Source: Sinomonas cyclohexanicum (GTDB lineage Bacteria; Actinomycetota; Actinomycetes; Actinomycetales; Micrococcaceae). From it: a stretch of 64,000 nucleotides of DNA. The stretch lies in NCBI RefSeq assembly GCF_020886775.1, contig NZ_AP024525.1, forward strand, positions 62,001 through 126,000. Direction: 5' to 3'. Positions 7,567 through 16,812 of the stretch are shown in pieces; positions within the stretch are counted from its first letter, which is position 1, and every line of letters starts with the position of its first letter. A program made the position numbers and the translations under genes. The notes beneath the pieces were generated by a model. That model saw only the letters and a list, made by a program, of their open reading frames with translations. It made no database searches and was not told the DNA's origin.

Positions 7567-8988
7567 TCAGTGGTGGGACGGCGTCGTCTCCGGTGCGGGA
7601 ACGGTCCCGGCGGCCGCGCGGCGGGCATCTTCCGGAGTCCGGTTGCGCAGGAAGGCCGCAAGCACGATCGCGGCGGCTCCCGCGACGGCCGCCACGAGGA
7701 ACGCCGCGCGGAAGCCGGCCATCGCGGCGTCCGCCGCGGGCTGCGTCGCGGCGGCGCTGTGCGCGGTCCCCGCCATGACCGCCACGAGGAGCGCCGTGCC
7801 GGCGGCACCCGCCACCTGCTGGAGAGTGCTCAGGATCGCCGACCCATGGCTGTACAGGCGGGGCGGCAGCGGGTTGAGCCCGGACGTGAACGTCGGGGTG
7901 AACAGGAGCGCGAGGCCCAGGGACAGCGCCACGTGCAGGCCCATGACGAGCCAGACCGAGGTGTCCGCTGCGAGGAAGCTCAGCCCCACGAGCACGGCCG
8001 TGATGAGCGAGGTCCCGGTCAGCGTGAGCGGCAGGGGACCGACCCGGTCGAACCACTTCCCCACCGTCGGCGCGAGGAGGCCCATCACGAGCCCGCCGGG
8101 CAGCAGGAGAAGGCCTGTGCCCAGGGTATCGAGGCCGCGAAGCTGCTGCAGGTACAGCGGCAAGAGGATCACCACGCCGAACAGCGCCATCATGCCCACC
8201 ATGAGCAGCGCGGTCGCCACGGTGTACATCGGGTAGCCGAACGCGCGCAGGTCCAGCAGCGGCGAGCCCGAGCGCTGCAGGGCCAGCTGGCGCAGCACGA
8301 AGGCCATCAGCGCCACGGCACCCACCACGAGCGGGACCACCGGGCCGAGGCCGCCGGCGGTGCCGCCGAGCTGGCTCAGCCCGTACACGACTCCCCCGAA
8401 TGCCGGAACCGAGAGCAGGACCGAGAGCACGTCGAGACCCGGCCGCTCGCCGTCGGCCGCCCCGCGCAGCTTCGCCGCGCCGAACAGCAGCGCGGCCACC
8501 GCGATCGGCAGGACGGTGAGGAACATGAACCGCCACGAGAGGTACTGCAGGATGATCCCGGACAGCGTCGGCCCCACGGCCGGGGCCACCGAGATCACGA
8601 TGCTCACCGTGCCCATGACCTGCCCGCGCCGCGCGATCGGGATGAGGTTCAGGACGCTCGTCATGAGCAGCGGCATCATGATCGCGGTGCCCGAGGCCTG
8701 GACGACCCGGGCCAGGAGCAGGACGCCGAAGCCGGGCGCGAGCGCCGCCAGCAGAGTGCCGGCGCTGAACAGGCTCATCGCGAGGATGAAGACCGTGCGG
8801 ACCGAGAGGCGCTGCAGGAGGAACCCGGTGGTCGGGATGACCACGGACATCGTGAGCATGAACGCGGTCGAGAGCCACTGGATCGTCGTGGCGTCGACGC
8901 GCAGCTCGCCCATGAGGCGCGGCAGCGCCACGTTCATGATCGTCTCGTTGAGGATGACCACGAAGGCCGCGACGACGAGTACCGTCAC
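7567..8988 (-). CDS. DHA2-type MFS drug/proton antiporter; 5' end probably frameshifted
   Basis: A multidrug-efflux-type permease with about 14 membrane helices. Helix 1 has FVVILNETIMNVALPRLMGEL and the drug-antiporter motif C region is VVQASGTAIMMPLL. In the present sequence the frame can start only at GTG 8988, right at helix 1, with no good ribosome site. A good start (AGGAG 9089-9093, TTG 9083) lies in another frame and would encode MPSAPEHPSPSSAANPGD. One extra base in the G run at 9003-9007 would join it to RSRLVVTVL, giving about 504 aa. So either a start-site mutation or a sequence error is likely. Confidence 0.85.
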   Translation of the reverse strand: MTVLVVAAFVVILNETIMNVALPRLMGELRVDATTIQWLSTAFMLTMSVVIPTTGFLLQRLSVRTVFILAMSLFSAGTLLAALAPGFGVLLLARVVQASGTAIMMPLLMTSVLNLIPIARRGQVMGTVSIVISVAPAVGPTLSGIILQYLSWRFMFLTVLPIAVAALLFGAAKLRGAADGERPGLDVLSVLLSVPAFGGVVYGLSQLGGTAGGLGPVVPLVVGAVALMAFVLRQLALQRSGSPLLDLRAFGYPMYTVATALLMVGMMALFGVVILLPLYLQQLRGLDTLGTGLLLLPGGLVMGLLAPTVGKWFDRVGPLPLTLTGTSLITAVLVGLSFLAADTSVWLVMGLHVALSLGLALLFTPTFTSGLNPLPPRLYSHGSAILSTLQQVAGAAGTALLVAVMAGTAHSAAATQPAADAAMAGFRAAFLVAAVAGAAAIVLAAFLRNRTPEDARRAAAGTVPAPETTPSHH

Positions 8989-9248
8989 GACGAGGCGGCT
9001 CCGGGGGTGATCTGGTGAGCGTCGCGGCGGTCTCCGGGGTTTGCGGCGGACGACGGCGAGGGGTGCTCGGGTGCGGAAGGCAAGGGGACTCCTGGAAGGG
9101 TGGTTCAGGGAGACGGTGCGGCCGAAGCGTATGGGGTGTGCAACCGCGGCCCGGGGCTGACGATTCCCGATCGGCGGCGGAATCCTCAATTTTTCCAGAA
9201 TCTGGGCAAAACCGGTACTGCGTGCACGTGTGAACGCGTCCGCGCCGG

Positions 9249-10838
9249 TCAGGGCGTGCGGATGTTCCGCACCCTGTAGCCCACGAACCCCGCCGCCACG
9301 AGCGCTGCGGCGATGGCAAGGGTCCACCACACGGGCGCCCAGTCGGCTGTCGCGGAGGTGACCCGCGGGACCACGTAGTACGGGCTCGTGTTCAGCAGCC
9401 AGTCCGGGGCCTTCAGGAGCGGGCCGAAGAGCGTGAGGATCAGCCAATACACGGTCAGCAGCCACGCGATCCAGCGGAACGGGGGATAGACCCCGACAAG
9501 CGTGAGGCCGACGGCGGCCGCGAGCCACAGCGCCGGGATCCCGGCGAGCGTCTGGCGCACCACATCCCCCACGCCGACCTGTGCGCCCGTCGCGGCCGCC
9601 GTGAACGCGAGGACGACTCCCCCGATGGACATCGTGACGGCCGGCGCCACGAGTGCGGCCACCGCGGACGGCGCGAAGTAGCCGTGACGCGAGATCCCGG
9701 TCGAGAGGACCCACTCCGCCCTCCGTTCTTCCTCCTCGCTCGCGAACCGGGCCGCGATCTGGATCCCGAAGGCGCCCCCGATCAGGGCGAGCATGAGCAG
9801 CAGCACCGCCACGAAGGAGAGCGTGAGGTCCGCCTCGGTCGCAGCACGGGCCGCGAGCATCTGGCGGATGAAGGCGTTGCCCTCGTAGAAGTCCCGCAGC
9901 GTCCCCGTCACGAGCCCGAAGACGAGGCCGAGGAAGGCGAACGTCGCCGCCCACGTGAGCGTGGGCGGGCGGTTGAGCGAGGCCGTGAGCCTCCAGATGC
10001 CTGCGCGCCAGCTGGTCCTGCCGGGCCGCTGCTCCACGAGCCCGCCCCCGAAGTCGCGGCGGCGTGAGAGCCATCCACCGGCCAGCGCCGTCGCGGCCCC
10101 CGCCAGCGCGAGGAGCACGAGGGGGAACGCGTTGCGCTCGGCGGCCGGCCGCACGAGCTCGGCCCAGCCCATCGGGCTGGTCCACAGGAGCCAATCCCCG
10201 CCCGTGAGCGTGTCGCCGAGGCCTCTCAGCACGTAGCTGACCACGAGGGCCCCCGCCGCGAGAGTGTTCGACGTGCGGGCAAAGGAGCCGATCTGGGACG
10301 TCACCGCGGCCGCCCCGGCGAACGCGAAGCCCATGCCCCCGATCTGCCCGCCCAGGGCGAGCGACTCCTTCGCCTGAGCGCCCGACGCCGCGAGCGTCCC
10401 CGCGATGACGAGTGCCAGCACCGCGGATGCGAGCCACGCCACGAGCACCGCGGATGCCAGCCGGGCGTGCGGGCCCACCGCGCCGGAGTCGATGATCTCG
10501 GCCTCCCCCGAGTCCTCCGCGCCCCGCGCGTGCCGCGTGACCGCGAGGATCGCCATAAGGGCCGTGAAGAACATCGCGAAGACCTGCACGCGCCAGGTCG
10601 TGAACCCGAACGGGTCGTCGAGGTGGTGCGCCGGACCGATGAGCAGCATGAATGCCGGGTTGGTGCTCAGTGTCTGCTCGAGCGCCCTCGCCTCCTGCGG
10701 CGTGGCGAACACTGTCGAGTAGCTGTTGTACACGGCGAACGGGAAGAACGCGATGATGAGGATCCACGGCGCGAGCTTGAACCTGTCGACCCTCAGGGCC
10801 AGCAGGAACAGCCGCCACGTCCCGACGAATGCCGTCAT
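9249..10838 (-). CDS. ABC-2 type exporter permease, polyketide-antibiotic exporter-like
   Basis: A 529-aa membrane protein with about twelve hydrophobic segments in two halves, matching the fused-permease group often called 'exporter of polyketide antibiotics'. Cues are FASEEEERRAEWVLSTGISR near residue 370 and LLWTSPMGWAE near 215. ATG 10838 overlaps the TAA of the upstream ATPase gene (TAATG), so the pair is coupled. The substrate is unknown; self-protection or lipid/antibiotic export is plausible by family only. Confidence 0.87.
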   Translation of the reverse strand: MTAFVGTWRLFLLALRVDRFKLAPWILIIAFFPFAVYNSYSTVFATPQEARALEQTLSTNPAFMLLIGPAHHLDDPFGFTTWRVQVFAMFFTALMAILAVTRHARGAEDSGEAEIIDSGAVGPHARLASAVLVAWLASAVLALVIAGTLAASGAQAKESLALGGQIGGMGFAFAGAAAVTSQIGSFARTSNTLAAGALVVSYVLRGLGDTLTGGDWLLWTSPMGWAELVRPAAERNAFPLVLLALAGAATALAGGWLSRRRDFGGGLVEQRPGRTSWRAGIWRLTASLNRPPTLTWAATFAFLGLVFGLVTGTLRDFYEGNAFIRQMLAARAATEADLTLSFVAVLLLMLALIGGAFGIQIAARFASEEEERRAEWVLSTGISRHGYFAPSAVAALVAPAVTMSIGGVVLAFTAAATGAQVGVGDVVRQTLAGIPALWLAAAVGLTLVGVYPPFRWIAWLLTVYWLILTLFGPLLKAPDWLLNTSPYYVVPRVTSATADWAPVWWTLAIAAALVAAGFVGYRVRNIRTP

Positions 10839-11761
10839 TACTCCTCCCGGGCTGCTGACGCGGCAGGGAGCCGGTCGCCGTAGTGCTGGAGGAAGAGGTC
10901 CTCAAGGCTGGGCGGGGTGACCGTGAGGGCGCGGAGGCCGTGGGAGGCGAGAGCTGTCATCGCGGGGGCGAGGCCGTCCGCCGCGACGCTGAAGCGCACG
11001 CGGTTGCCCTCCACGCTCAGGCCGGTCACGCCCGGGAGGGCGGAGAGGACGCCCGTCGGGGCAGCCTGATGGTCGATGGTCGCTTCGACGTTGGTGCGGG
11101 TGTGGACGCGCATCTGCTCGAGCGTGCCGGTCTCCACGACCCTGCCCTGCCGGATGATGCTGATGCGGTCGGCGAGGGCCTCGACCTCGGAGAGGATGTG
11201 GCTCGAGAGCAGCACGCTCCGCCCCGCGGCCTTCTCGCGCCGGATCTCCTCGCGGAACAGCGCCTCCATGAGCGGATCCAGGCCCGCCGTGGGTTCGTCG
11301 AGGATGAGCAGCTCGGCGCGCGAGGCCAGGGCCGCGACGATCGCGACCTTCTGCCGGTTGCCCTTCGAGTAGGTGCGGCCGCGCTTGGACGGGTCCAGCT
11401 CGAACGTGGCGACGAGCTGCGCACGGCGCTCCTGGTCCAGGCCGCCGCGCAGGCGGCCCATCAGGTCGATCGCCTGACCGCCGGTCAGTGACGGCCACAG
11501 GCTCACGTCCCCGGGCACGTACGCAATCCGGCGGTGGAGCTCCACGACGTCCCGCCACGGGTCGCCGCCGAGCAGCTCGACGTGGCCGGCGTTGGGGCGC
11601 AGCAGGCCGAGCAGGATGCGCAGCGTGGTGGACTTCCCCGCCCCGTTCGGGCCGAGGAACCCGAGGACCTCGCCCTCGCGGACCTCTAGGTCGAGGCCGT
11701 CGAGCGCGCGCACGGATCCGAAGGTCTTCACGAGGCCAGTGATCCTCACCGGGGTGCTCAT
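10838..11761 (-). CDS. ABC transporter ATP-binding protein (DrrA-like)
   Basis: A 307-aa ATPase. Walker A is GPNGAGKST near residue 40, the signature region is a degenerate YSKGNRQKVAIVAAL, Walker B is LLILDEPTAGLD and the switch His is in LSSHILSE. The C-terminal extension is as in antibiotic-export ATPases. The upstream minus-strand sequence TACGAT ends 6 nt before ATG 11761 and there is no Shine-Dalgarno sequence, so the transcript is probably leaderless. It partners with the permease that follows. Confidence 0.92.
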   Translation of the reverse strand: MSTPVRITGLVKTFGSVRALDGLDLEVREGEVLGFLGPNGAGKSTTLRILLGLLRPNAGHVELLGGDPWRDVVELHRRIAYVPGDVSLWPSLTGGQAIDLMGRLRGGLDQERRAQLVATFELDPSKRGRTYSKGNRQKVAIVAALASRAELLILDEPTAGLDPLMEALFREEIRREKAAGRSVLLSSHILSEVEALADRISIIRQGRVVETGTLEQMRVHTRTNVEATIDHQAAPTGVLSALPGVTGLSVEGNRVRFSVAADGLAPAMTALASHGLRALTVTPPSLEDLFLQHYGDRLPAASAAREE

Positions 11762-11806
11762 GGTGTGATCGTAGGCCGGGGCGCCGACGCTCGGGAGGGG
11801 CCGCGC

Positions 11807-11837
11807 GCCGTCGTGCGTCACCTCGCCTCAGGCGAGG
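11807..11837. repeat. Copy of the GCACGACGGC palindromic element; hairpin at the GNAT gene end
   Basis: GCCGTCGTGC (11807-11816) is followed by the hairpin CCTCGCC-TCA-GGCGAGG (11821-11837). The same two parts occur together at 45638-45691. The hairpin covers the stop codon of the GNAT gene and may act as its terminator. Confidence 0.5.
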
Positions 11838-12271
11838 TCGTAGACCGCGATCGTGGTTCCGGGCTCGAGGCGGGCTCCGGTGGAGCGGTAGGCGGCGAGG
11901 GCGGCCTCGTTGTCGTGCTCCGTTCCCGTCCACATCCCGTAGCAGCCCAGTTCGCGGGCGATCTCCGCGAGGAAGTTGATCAGATGGGTGGCCACCCCGC
12001 GGCGTCGCCAGTCCTCCGCGACGGCGAGCTCGTAGAGGAACATCTCGGTGCCCTTGTCCGGGTGGGTGGTCTCGACGCCGCTCACGAAGCCGACGGCGCG
12101 CCCGTCCGGATCCTCGGCCAAGAGGAGATGGTGGCTGGGCTTCGTGAGGAACTCGCGGGCGCCGTCCTCGGTCACCGGGTGGTCGAAGAGGTCCGAGGCA
12201 GCCACGAGTCGGTGTGCGTCCGCGTGCCCGAGGCGGCGGAGTGTGATGTTCGGCGCGCTGTCGGCGTCCAC
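11828..12271 (-). CDS. GNAT acetyltransferase, AAC(3)-I-like
   Basis: A 147-aa GNAT protein. The stretch EMFLYELAVAEDWRRRGVAT, then LINFLAEIARELGCYGMW, resembles aminoglycoside 3-N-acetyltransferase type I (AAC(3)-I). Chromosomal relatives in actinobacteria are common and often do not give resistance, so the substrate is open. The GTG start at 12271 lies 7 nt after TAGGCT on the minus strand, which fits a leaderless transcript. Confidence 0.85.
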   Translation of the reverse strand: MDADSAPNITLRRLGHADAHRLVAASDLFDHPVTEDGAREFLTKPSHHLLLAEDPDGRAVGFVSGVETTHPDKGTEMFLYELAVAEDWRRRGVATHLINFLAEIARELGCYGMWTGTEHDNEAALAAYRSTGARLEPGTTIAVYDLA

Positions 12272-12461
12272 GGCCCAGAGCCTACGCCGATCGGCGCCGA
12301 AGGTGAACGCCGGGCGAACCCACCACCAACGTCGGCTTGCTAGACTCGAACAGCTGAGTCCCCCACAGGCTCGCTACCCCACATACCAGTCCGGAACGGA
12401 CGCGGACCTTGCTGCGCGCCCGAGACCGGCGTGCGCCCGAAAAGAGGAGATCCCCGCCCTC

Positions 12462-13865
12462 ATGACAGCCTTGGCCGAGCCCGACTACTACGACGACTCC
12501 GACTACCGCTCCGAGCTCGATGCGAAGTACGAGGAGGGCTTCGGCTTCAGCCCCCAGGCCGACGACGACGAGGATGACGGCCTCGACGACCTCTTCGCTG
12601 GGCTCTTCGACGACGAGGACGACGACGAGGACTTCGAGCCGGTCAAGCCCAAGGCGGCCCCGAAGAAGGCCTCCGCGAAGGCCGGGACGGTCAGCGTGGG
12701 CGCCGGGCAGGCCGCCGCGTCCAACGCCGCCGCACCCGTCAAGCGGCTCCCGAAGGCGTCCGAGGTGGTCATCAGGCGTGTCGCGCCGCAGGTTCCGGCT
12801 CCCGCTGTCGAGGATGTTCCGGCGGAGGCTCCGGCTCCGTCAGAGCTCGGTCAGACGCACGACGCCGGGCTGGCAGCTGTCGTCGGGGCGGCGCCGGAGC
12901 CCGGGGTCGACGAGAGTGTGGCCGTCGCGGGTGGGGCCCGCGTCGGCGAGGACGGCGCTCGCGAGGACCGCGTCGCTCAGGCGCGTGCCGCCGTCGAGCG
13001 CGCCAAGGCGGCTGCGGGGGAGGCTGCCGCCACGGCGAAGCGGGCTGTGTCCGAGGCCGTAGCGAAGGCCGCGGCGGCCAAGGCGGCCGCTGCCGAGGCG
13101 TCCGCCGCGGAGCAGGCCGCCCAGGAGGCGCTGGCCGCGTCCGCCGAGGCCGAGAAGGCTGCGGAGCTTGCCGCCGCGGAGCTTGAGTCGGCGGAGCTCG
13201 AGTCCGCGACCGCGGAGGCTCAGGCTTCGACGTCGACGGCCCCGATCTCGGCGTCCCAGGCCCCGATCTCGGCCGATCCGAACTTTGCCCCGCACATCGC
13301 TCCGGTGAACCAGCACGTCGAGTTCCTGCGCAAGCTGCGCCCGGGCTTCGAGGTCCCGTTCGTGGATCCGATGCACTCGGTCGACGAGGCCCGGATCGTG
13401 AGCCTCTTCTCCAATACGGGCGAGGCGAGCCCGCGCGGCTACGTGTGGGCCGGCGACGATGCCGCCGCCACGCGCCTCCTCGGCCTCCAGTACCAGCTCG
13501 GCCTGCGCCCCGAGTGGACCATGCCGTGGAACGCATATCCCTGGTTCACGCCGGGCGAGCCCAATGGCAAGCTCACCCCCGAGCAGCTGCATGCCGGTCT
13601 CAAGCCGCTCATCGCGTTCTTGAAGACCGTGCCGCGCGTCTCCGCGATCGTGGCCCACGGCACCGAGGCGAACCGCCTCGCGCAGATGCTCCTCAAGACG
13701 GACAACCCGCTGATCTGGCGTCGCGGCCTCAAGGTCTACAAGGCCCGTTCGCTCCACGGCCGGGCGTTCGCCGGCTCGAAGGAGCGCCAGACCGAGTGGC
13801 TCATCGACATGGGCCGCGCCTACGCGGACGCGATGGCACGCGCGGGCCTCAAGAGCGGCCGGTAG
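12462..13865 (+). CDS. Uracil-DNA-glycosylase-superfamily-like protein with long acidic and Ala-rich N-terminal tail
   Basis: This 467-aa protein has three parts. Residues 7-62 are extremely acidic (runs of Asp/Glu); 65-260 are low-complexity Ala/Glu/Lys, partly coiled-coil-like; 274-467 form a compact domain. The domain resembles actinobacterial and phage UDG-superfamily proteins: VNQHVEFLRKLRPG, then MPWNAYPWFTPG (358-361 as the substrate-loop equivalent) and KARSLHGRAF near 432 as the HPS-loop equivalent. The usual Asp/Asn activator is not obvious, so activity is uncertain. ATG 12462 follows GAGGAG at a long 12-bp spacing; TAGACT near 12340 is a candidate -10. Confidence 0.72.
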   Translation: MTALAEPDYYDDSDYRSELDAKYEEGFGFSPQADDDEDDGLDDLFAGLFDDEDDDEDFEPVKPKAAPKKASAKAGTVSVGAGQAAASNAAAPVKRLPKASEVVIRRVAPQVPAPAVEDVPAEAPAPSELGQTHDAGLAAVVGAAPEPGVDESVAVAGGARVGEDGAREDRVAQARAAVERAKAAAGEAAATAKRAVSEAVAKAAAAKAAAAEASAAEQAAQEALAASAEAEKAAELAAAELESAELESATAEAQASTSTAPISASQAPISADPNFAPHIAPVNQHVEFLRKLRPGFEVPFVDPMHSVDEARIVSLFSNTGEASPRGYVWAGDDAAATRLLGLQYQLGLRPEWTMPWNAYPWFTPGEPNGKLTPEQLHAGLKPLIAFLKTVPRVSAIVAHGTEANRLAQMLLKTDNPLIWRRGLKVYKARSLHGRAFAGSKERQTEWLIDMGRAYADAMARAGLKSGR

Positions 13866-13891
13866 GTCCCGGGAAGCACCTCAAACGCAAG

Positions 13892-13933
13892 GAGGCGGAC
13901 GACGGCGGCCACCCGGCCGGCGTCGTCCGCCTC
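13892..13933. terminator. Bidirectional stem-loop terminator
   Basis: The arms GAGGCGGACGAC (13892-13903) and GTCGTCCGCCTC (13922-13933) form a perfect 12-bp stem around an 18-nt loop. It sits between the convergent UDG-like and small basic protein genes. The T tract is weak. Confidence 0.7.
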
Positions 13934-13968
13934 GCTCTGTCTGGGCTACTTCAGGGTCTTCAACGTCC

Positions 13969-14115
13969 CTACTTGCTCCGCGGCTTGCGCAGATGCGCCA
14001 CGGGATCCGCGTCGAGGGCGACGGCCCTCTTGGCCTTCTTCGCCGCGCGCTGCTCCTTGAGGGACTTGGAAGGCTTCTTGTGGGTTTCGGGCTGGTGAGG
14101 CTGCTTGTCAGGCAT
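13969..14115 (-). CDS. Small basic conserved protein (48 aa)
   Basis: ATG 14115 follows AGGAG at 7-bp spacing. The peptide is Lys/Arg-rich, with KKPSKSLKEQRAAKKAKRA in the middle. Similar tiny proteins are widespread in Arthrobacter relatives and have no known function; the charge suggests nucleic-acid or ribosome contact, which is inference. It is divergent from the S4-domain gene. Confidence 0.75.
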   Translation of the reverse strand: MPDKQPHQPETHKKPSKSLKEQRAAKKAKRAVALDADPVAHLRKPRSK

Positions 14116-14179
14116 GTCTGAGCTCCTTTGGTCATACCCCCGGTGCACATGACGATACGCCGGTAAGATGCTGGGCACC

Positions 14180-14581
14180 ATGCCCCCTTCGAACGCACCC
14201 GCCTCCGTTCCCTCGGCAGTCCGGATTGACTCCTGGCTGTGGGCGGTGCGCGCCTTCAAGACCCGCTCGGCCGCGACGGCTGCATGCCGTGCTGGGCATA
14301 TACGGCTCAACGGCAACCCGGTCAAGGCGTCCCAGACCGTCGTGCCGGGGGACACGATCCGCGTGCGGCAGTCCGGATTCGAGCGGATCCTCGAGGTCCA
14401 CGTGCTGATCGTCAAGCGCGTGGGCGCGGAGGCGGCGTCCAGGTGCTACACCGACCACACGCCCGAGCGGCCGCCCGTACCGTTCCTCGGCCTCCCCCAG
14501 CGCGATAGGGGCTCCGGGCGGCCCACCAAGAAGGACCGCCGGGAGATGGAGCGGCTGCGCGGGGAGACCCGGGGCGACTGA
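14180..14581 (+). CDS. S4-domain RNA-binding protein, Hsp15-like
   Basis: A 133-aa cytoplasmic protein with an N-terminal S4 fold (VRIDSWLWAVRAFKTRSAAT, then GHIRLNGNPVKASQTVVPGD) and a basic C-terminal tail (GRPTKKDRREMERLRGE). This is the layout of Hsp15/HslR, which binds stalled 50S subunits carrying tRNA. ATG 14180 is preferred over ATG 14168 because the -10-like TAAGAT (14164-14169) overlaps the latter; the leader would be only a few bases. Confidence 0.87.
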   Translation: MPPSNAPASVPSAVRIDSWLWAVRAFKTRSAATAACRAGHIRLNGNPVKASQTVVPGDTIRVRQSGFERILEVHVLIVKRVGAEAASRCYTDHTPERPPVPFLGLPQRDRGSGRPTKKDRREMERLRGETRGD

Positions 14582-14711
14582 GGCGGCGCGGCCTCTCCGG
14601 TAGGAAGTCACCCGGCACACTCTTGCCGCCACCTGTCTCGGGTCTTGGAGACACCGCCCGGCGTCCGCCTCGAGGCGCGGCCAGCGACCCAGTCTCGGGC
14701 AGCCCCCGGTG

Positions 14712-15989
14712 TCAGGACAGGGCCGGGGCCGGGACAGGGGCGGGAGCGGTCCGGAGGTCAGCGTCGAGGAGGTTGGCGGCCAGGGCCGGCGCCAGGCCTG
14801 GTGTGAGGGGAAGGCGCGGGACGAGGAGGCAGTGCATGAGGTGATAGATGTCCGCTTTGCCGTCCCAGACGGATGAGGACACGGAACCGTTCTCGTCGAG
14901 TTCCTGCCACCAGGAGCCGTTCTCATAGTCAATGAAGTGCTCGCGGACGTGGTCCCAGATGCGCTCGTACCACGCGGCATAGGCGGGGTCGCCTGTCGCC
15001 TTGTAGAGCGCTGCTGCGCCGCCGATGGCCTCGACGGGCACCCACCGGATCCGCGAGGTCACGACCGGCTGGCCCTGCCAGTCGACGGAGTAGACGAATC
15101 CGGGGTGGCCGTCGGGCTGCCAGGCATCCCGGCAGGCGGCATCGAAGAGCCCGCGCGCGTCGTCGAGCAGCCATGAGGGCGCGTCCATGCCTCGTGCTTC
15201 CAGGCCGGCCTTCACGTGCAGGAGGAGACGGGCCCATTCCGTCCAGTGGCCGGGGGTGCTGCCGTAGGCCCGGAACCGGTCTGCTCGGTGGTCGGTGTTG
15301 TACTCGGGCAGCGGGTTCCAGTCCGGGTCGAAGTGCTCGAACACGCGGTAGCTGTTGTTGCGGGCGAACCGGTGGATGAGGACTTCTGCGATGTGCAGCG
15401 CGCGTTCGAGCCATCGGGTCTCGCCGGTGACGTCGGTGACGATGAGGTATGCCTCCACCGAGTGCATACTGGCATTTCCGCCGCGGTATGCCTCGGTCTG
15501 GGTGAACTCGCGGTCCCAGGAGTCGAAGCACATGTTCGCATCGTGGTCCCAGAACTTGCCGTCGGCGATGGCGAGCGCGTCCTCCAGGAGTTCCGTCGCG
15601 CCGGGCCGGCCGGCCGCGACGGCGCTGGCTGCGGCGAGCAGCACGAAGGAGTGCGCGTAGCCGGATTTGGCGGTCTCAACAGGCCCCTCGTCATTGACTG
15701 ACGCGAACCAGCCGCCATGGTCGTCGTCGTGGAAGGCGGTGCGCAGGGCGTTGATCCCGTGGTCGACGAGTGTATTGGCTCCGGGGCGCCCCATGAGCCC
15801 TGCGAGGGCGAAGACATGGGTCATCCGGGCCGTGATCCACAGCTGTGTGGGCTTCTCGGCCACGACGTTGCCGTTGTTGTCAAGCCATCCGAAGCCGGTG
15901 TGGACCCGGGAACGCCGGCCGAATTCGAAGATGCGGTCGGTTTCGGCCTCGAGCCAACGTGTGTGGGCGGCGTTGTGGAGCCAAGTCAT
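14712..15989 (-). CDS. yihS: Sulfoquinovose isomerase (YihS-like, AGE family)
   Basis: A 425-aa (alpha/alpha)6-barrel enzyme that converts sulfoquinovose to sulfofructose, the first cytoplasmic step of sulfo-EMP. It matches recalled E. coli YihS along its length, for example RWLEAETDRIFEFG, TGFGWL, DYENGSWWQELD and VWDGKADIYHL. Arg55, His176, His248, Glu251 and His383 fall at the residue numbers I recall for the enterobacterial active site. ATG 15989 follows GAGAGGAC. It is the last gene of the nine-gene minus-strand operon. Confidence 0.93.
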   Translation of the reverse strand: MTWLHNAAHTRWLEAETDRIFEFGRRSRVHTGFGWLDNNGNVVAEKPTQLWITARMTHVFALAGLMGRPGANTLVDHGINALRTAFHDDDHGGWFASVNDEGPVETAKSGYAHSFVLLAAASAVAAGRPGATELLEDALAIADGKFWDHDANMCFDSWDREFTQTEAYRGGNASMHSVEAYLIVTDVTGETRWLERALHIAEVLIHRFARNNSYRVFEHFDPDWNPLPEYNTDHRADRFRAYGSTPGHWTEWARLLLHVKAGLEARGMDAPSWLLDDARGLFDAACRDAWQPDGHPGFVYSVDWQGQPVVTSRIRWVPVEAIGGAAALYKATGDPAYAAWYERIWDHVREHFIDYENGSWWQELDENGSVSSSVWDGKADIYHLMHCLLVPRLPLTPGLAPALAANLLDADLRTAPAPVPAPALS

Positions 15990-16066
15990 GGTGTTTGTCC
16001 TCTCGCTTGGTGATGGTGTTGGATTGTCAACTTCTTCGCACTGCCACGCTGCCAGATGTGCGCATG

Positions 16067-16807
16067 TCAGGTGAGCGCAATGACGCCCTTGAGGAGGAGC
16101 ATGATGGCGCCGAGGAACGCAAGTACGATCACCGCGGCTCTGCTCACCCTTGCCGGGATCCTCGGTCCGAGGAGGTTGCCGAGGACGATGCCGCTGACGA
16201 GCGCAGCACCGCATGAGAGCCATTGCCACGCGTCCAGGGCTGGCAGCGAGTGCTTGGCCGCGAGCGAGGCCAGGCCCACGCAGGCGAAGTAGAGCTGGAT
16301 GCTGGTTGCGAAGGCCACGTGCTTCCAGCGGGTGGCAAGGGCATAGGCGGTGACGGCCGGGCCGCCCACCCCTGCTGTGACGTTCATGAATCCGGAGATG
16401 AGCCCTGCGGCAGCGGCCCCGAACCTCCCTTGGAGGAAGGAGGCCTCGCGCACGGTCAGGCTCGCGGCCAGCGCGAGGATGACCATTGTCCCTATCAGGA
16501 TGGACAGGACGTTGGATGGGACGTTCGCGGCCACCCAGGCACCGGGTATCACGGCCGCGACAGCGGGGATCATCATCGCCAGCACACGCCGGTACTCAAC
16601 CTGCCGGAACACCTGGGCGAAGACGAGCAGGGCCGTCAGGGTGCCGAAGACATTGACCACGATGACTCCGTTGAAGGGGCCCAGAATCATCACGAGGAAG
16701 GGCGAGGCGACGAGGGCGAAGCCGACACCGCTGATGCGCTGGGTCGAGGCGCCGAGGAAGGTCGCTCCTGACAGCGCGGCGAGGGACCAGAGATAGCCGG
16801 GGTTCAC
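16067..16807 (-). CDS. TauE/SafE family membrane exporter, probable sulfolactate exporter
   Basis: A 246-aa protein with about eight membrane helices. It has the family pattern LSGATFLGASTQRISGVGFALV near the start and the repeat SGFMNVTAGVGGPAV near residue 140. TauE/SafE members export sulfite or sulfonates. Set just after the sulfolactaldehyde dehydrogenase gene (GTG 16807 lies 5 bp past its stop), export of sulfolactate is the natural role. No clear Shine-Dalgarno sequence is seen, so translation is probably coupled. Confidence 0.87.
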   Translation of the reverse strand: MNPGYLWSLAALSGATFLGASTQRISGVGFALVASPFLVMILGPFNGVIVVNVFGTLTALLVFAQVFRQVEYRRVLAMMIPAVAAVIPGAWVAANVPSNVLSILIGTMVILALAASLTVREASFLQGRFGAAAAGLISGFMNVTAGVGGPAVTAYALATRWKHVAFATSIQLYFACVGLASLAAKHSLPALDAWQWLSCGAALVSGIVLGNLLGPRIPARVSRAAVIVLAFLGAIMLLLKGVIALT

Positions 16808-16812
16808 GGGTG

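Noticed and set aside
11828-12271. Calling the GNAT gene an aminoglycoside resistance gene
   Set aside because: The pattern resembles AAC(3)-I, but chromosomal relatives often act on other substrates and nothing nearby suggests resistance.
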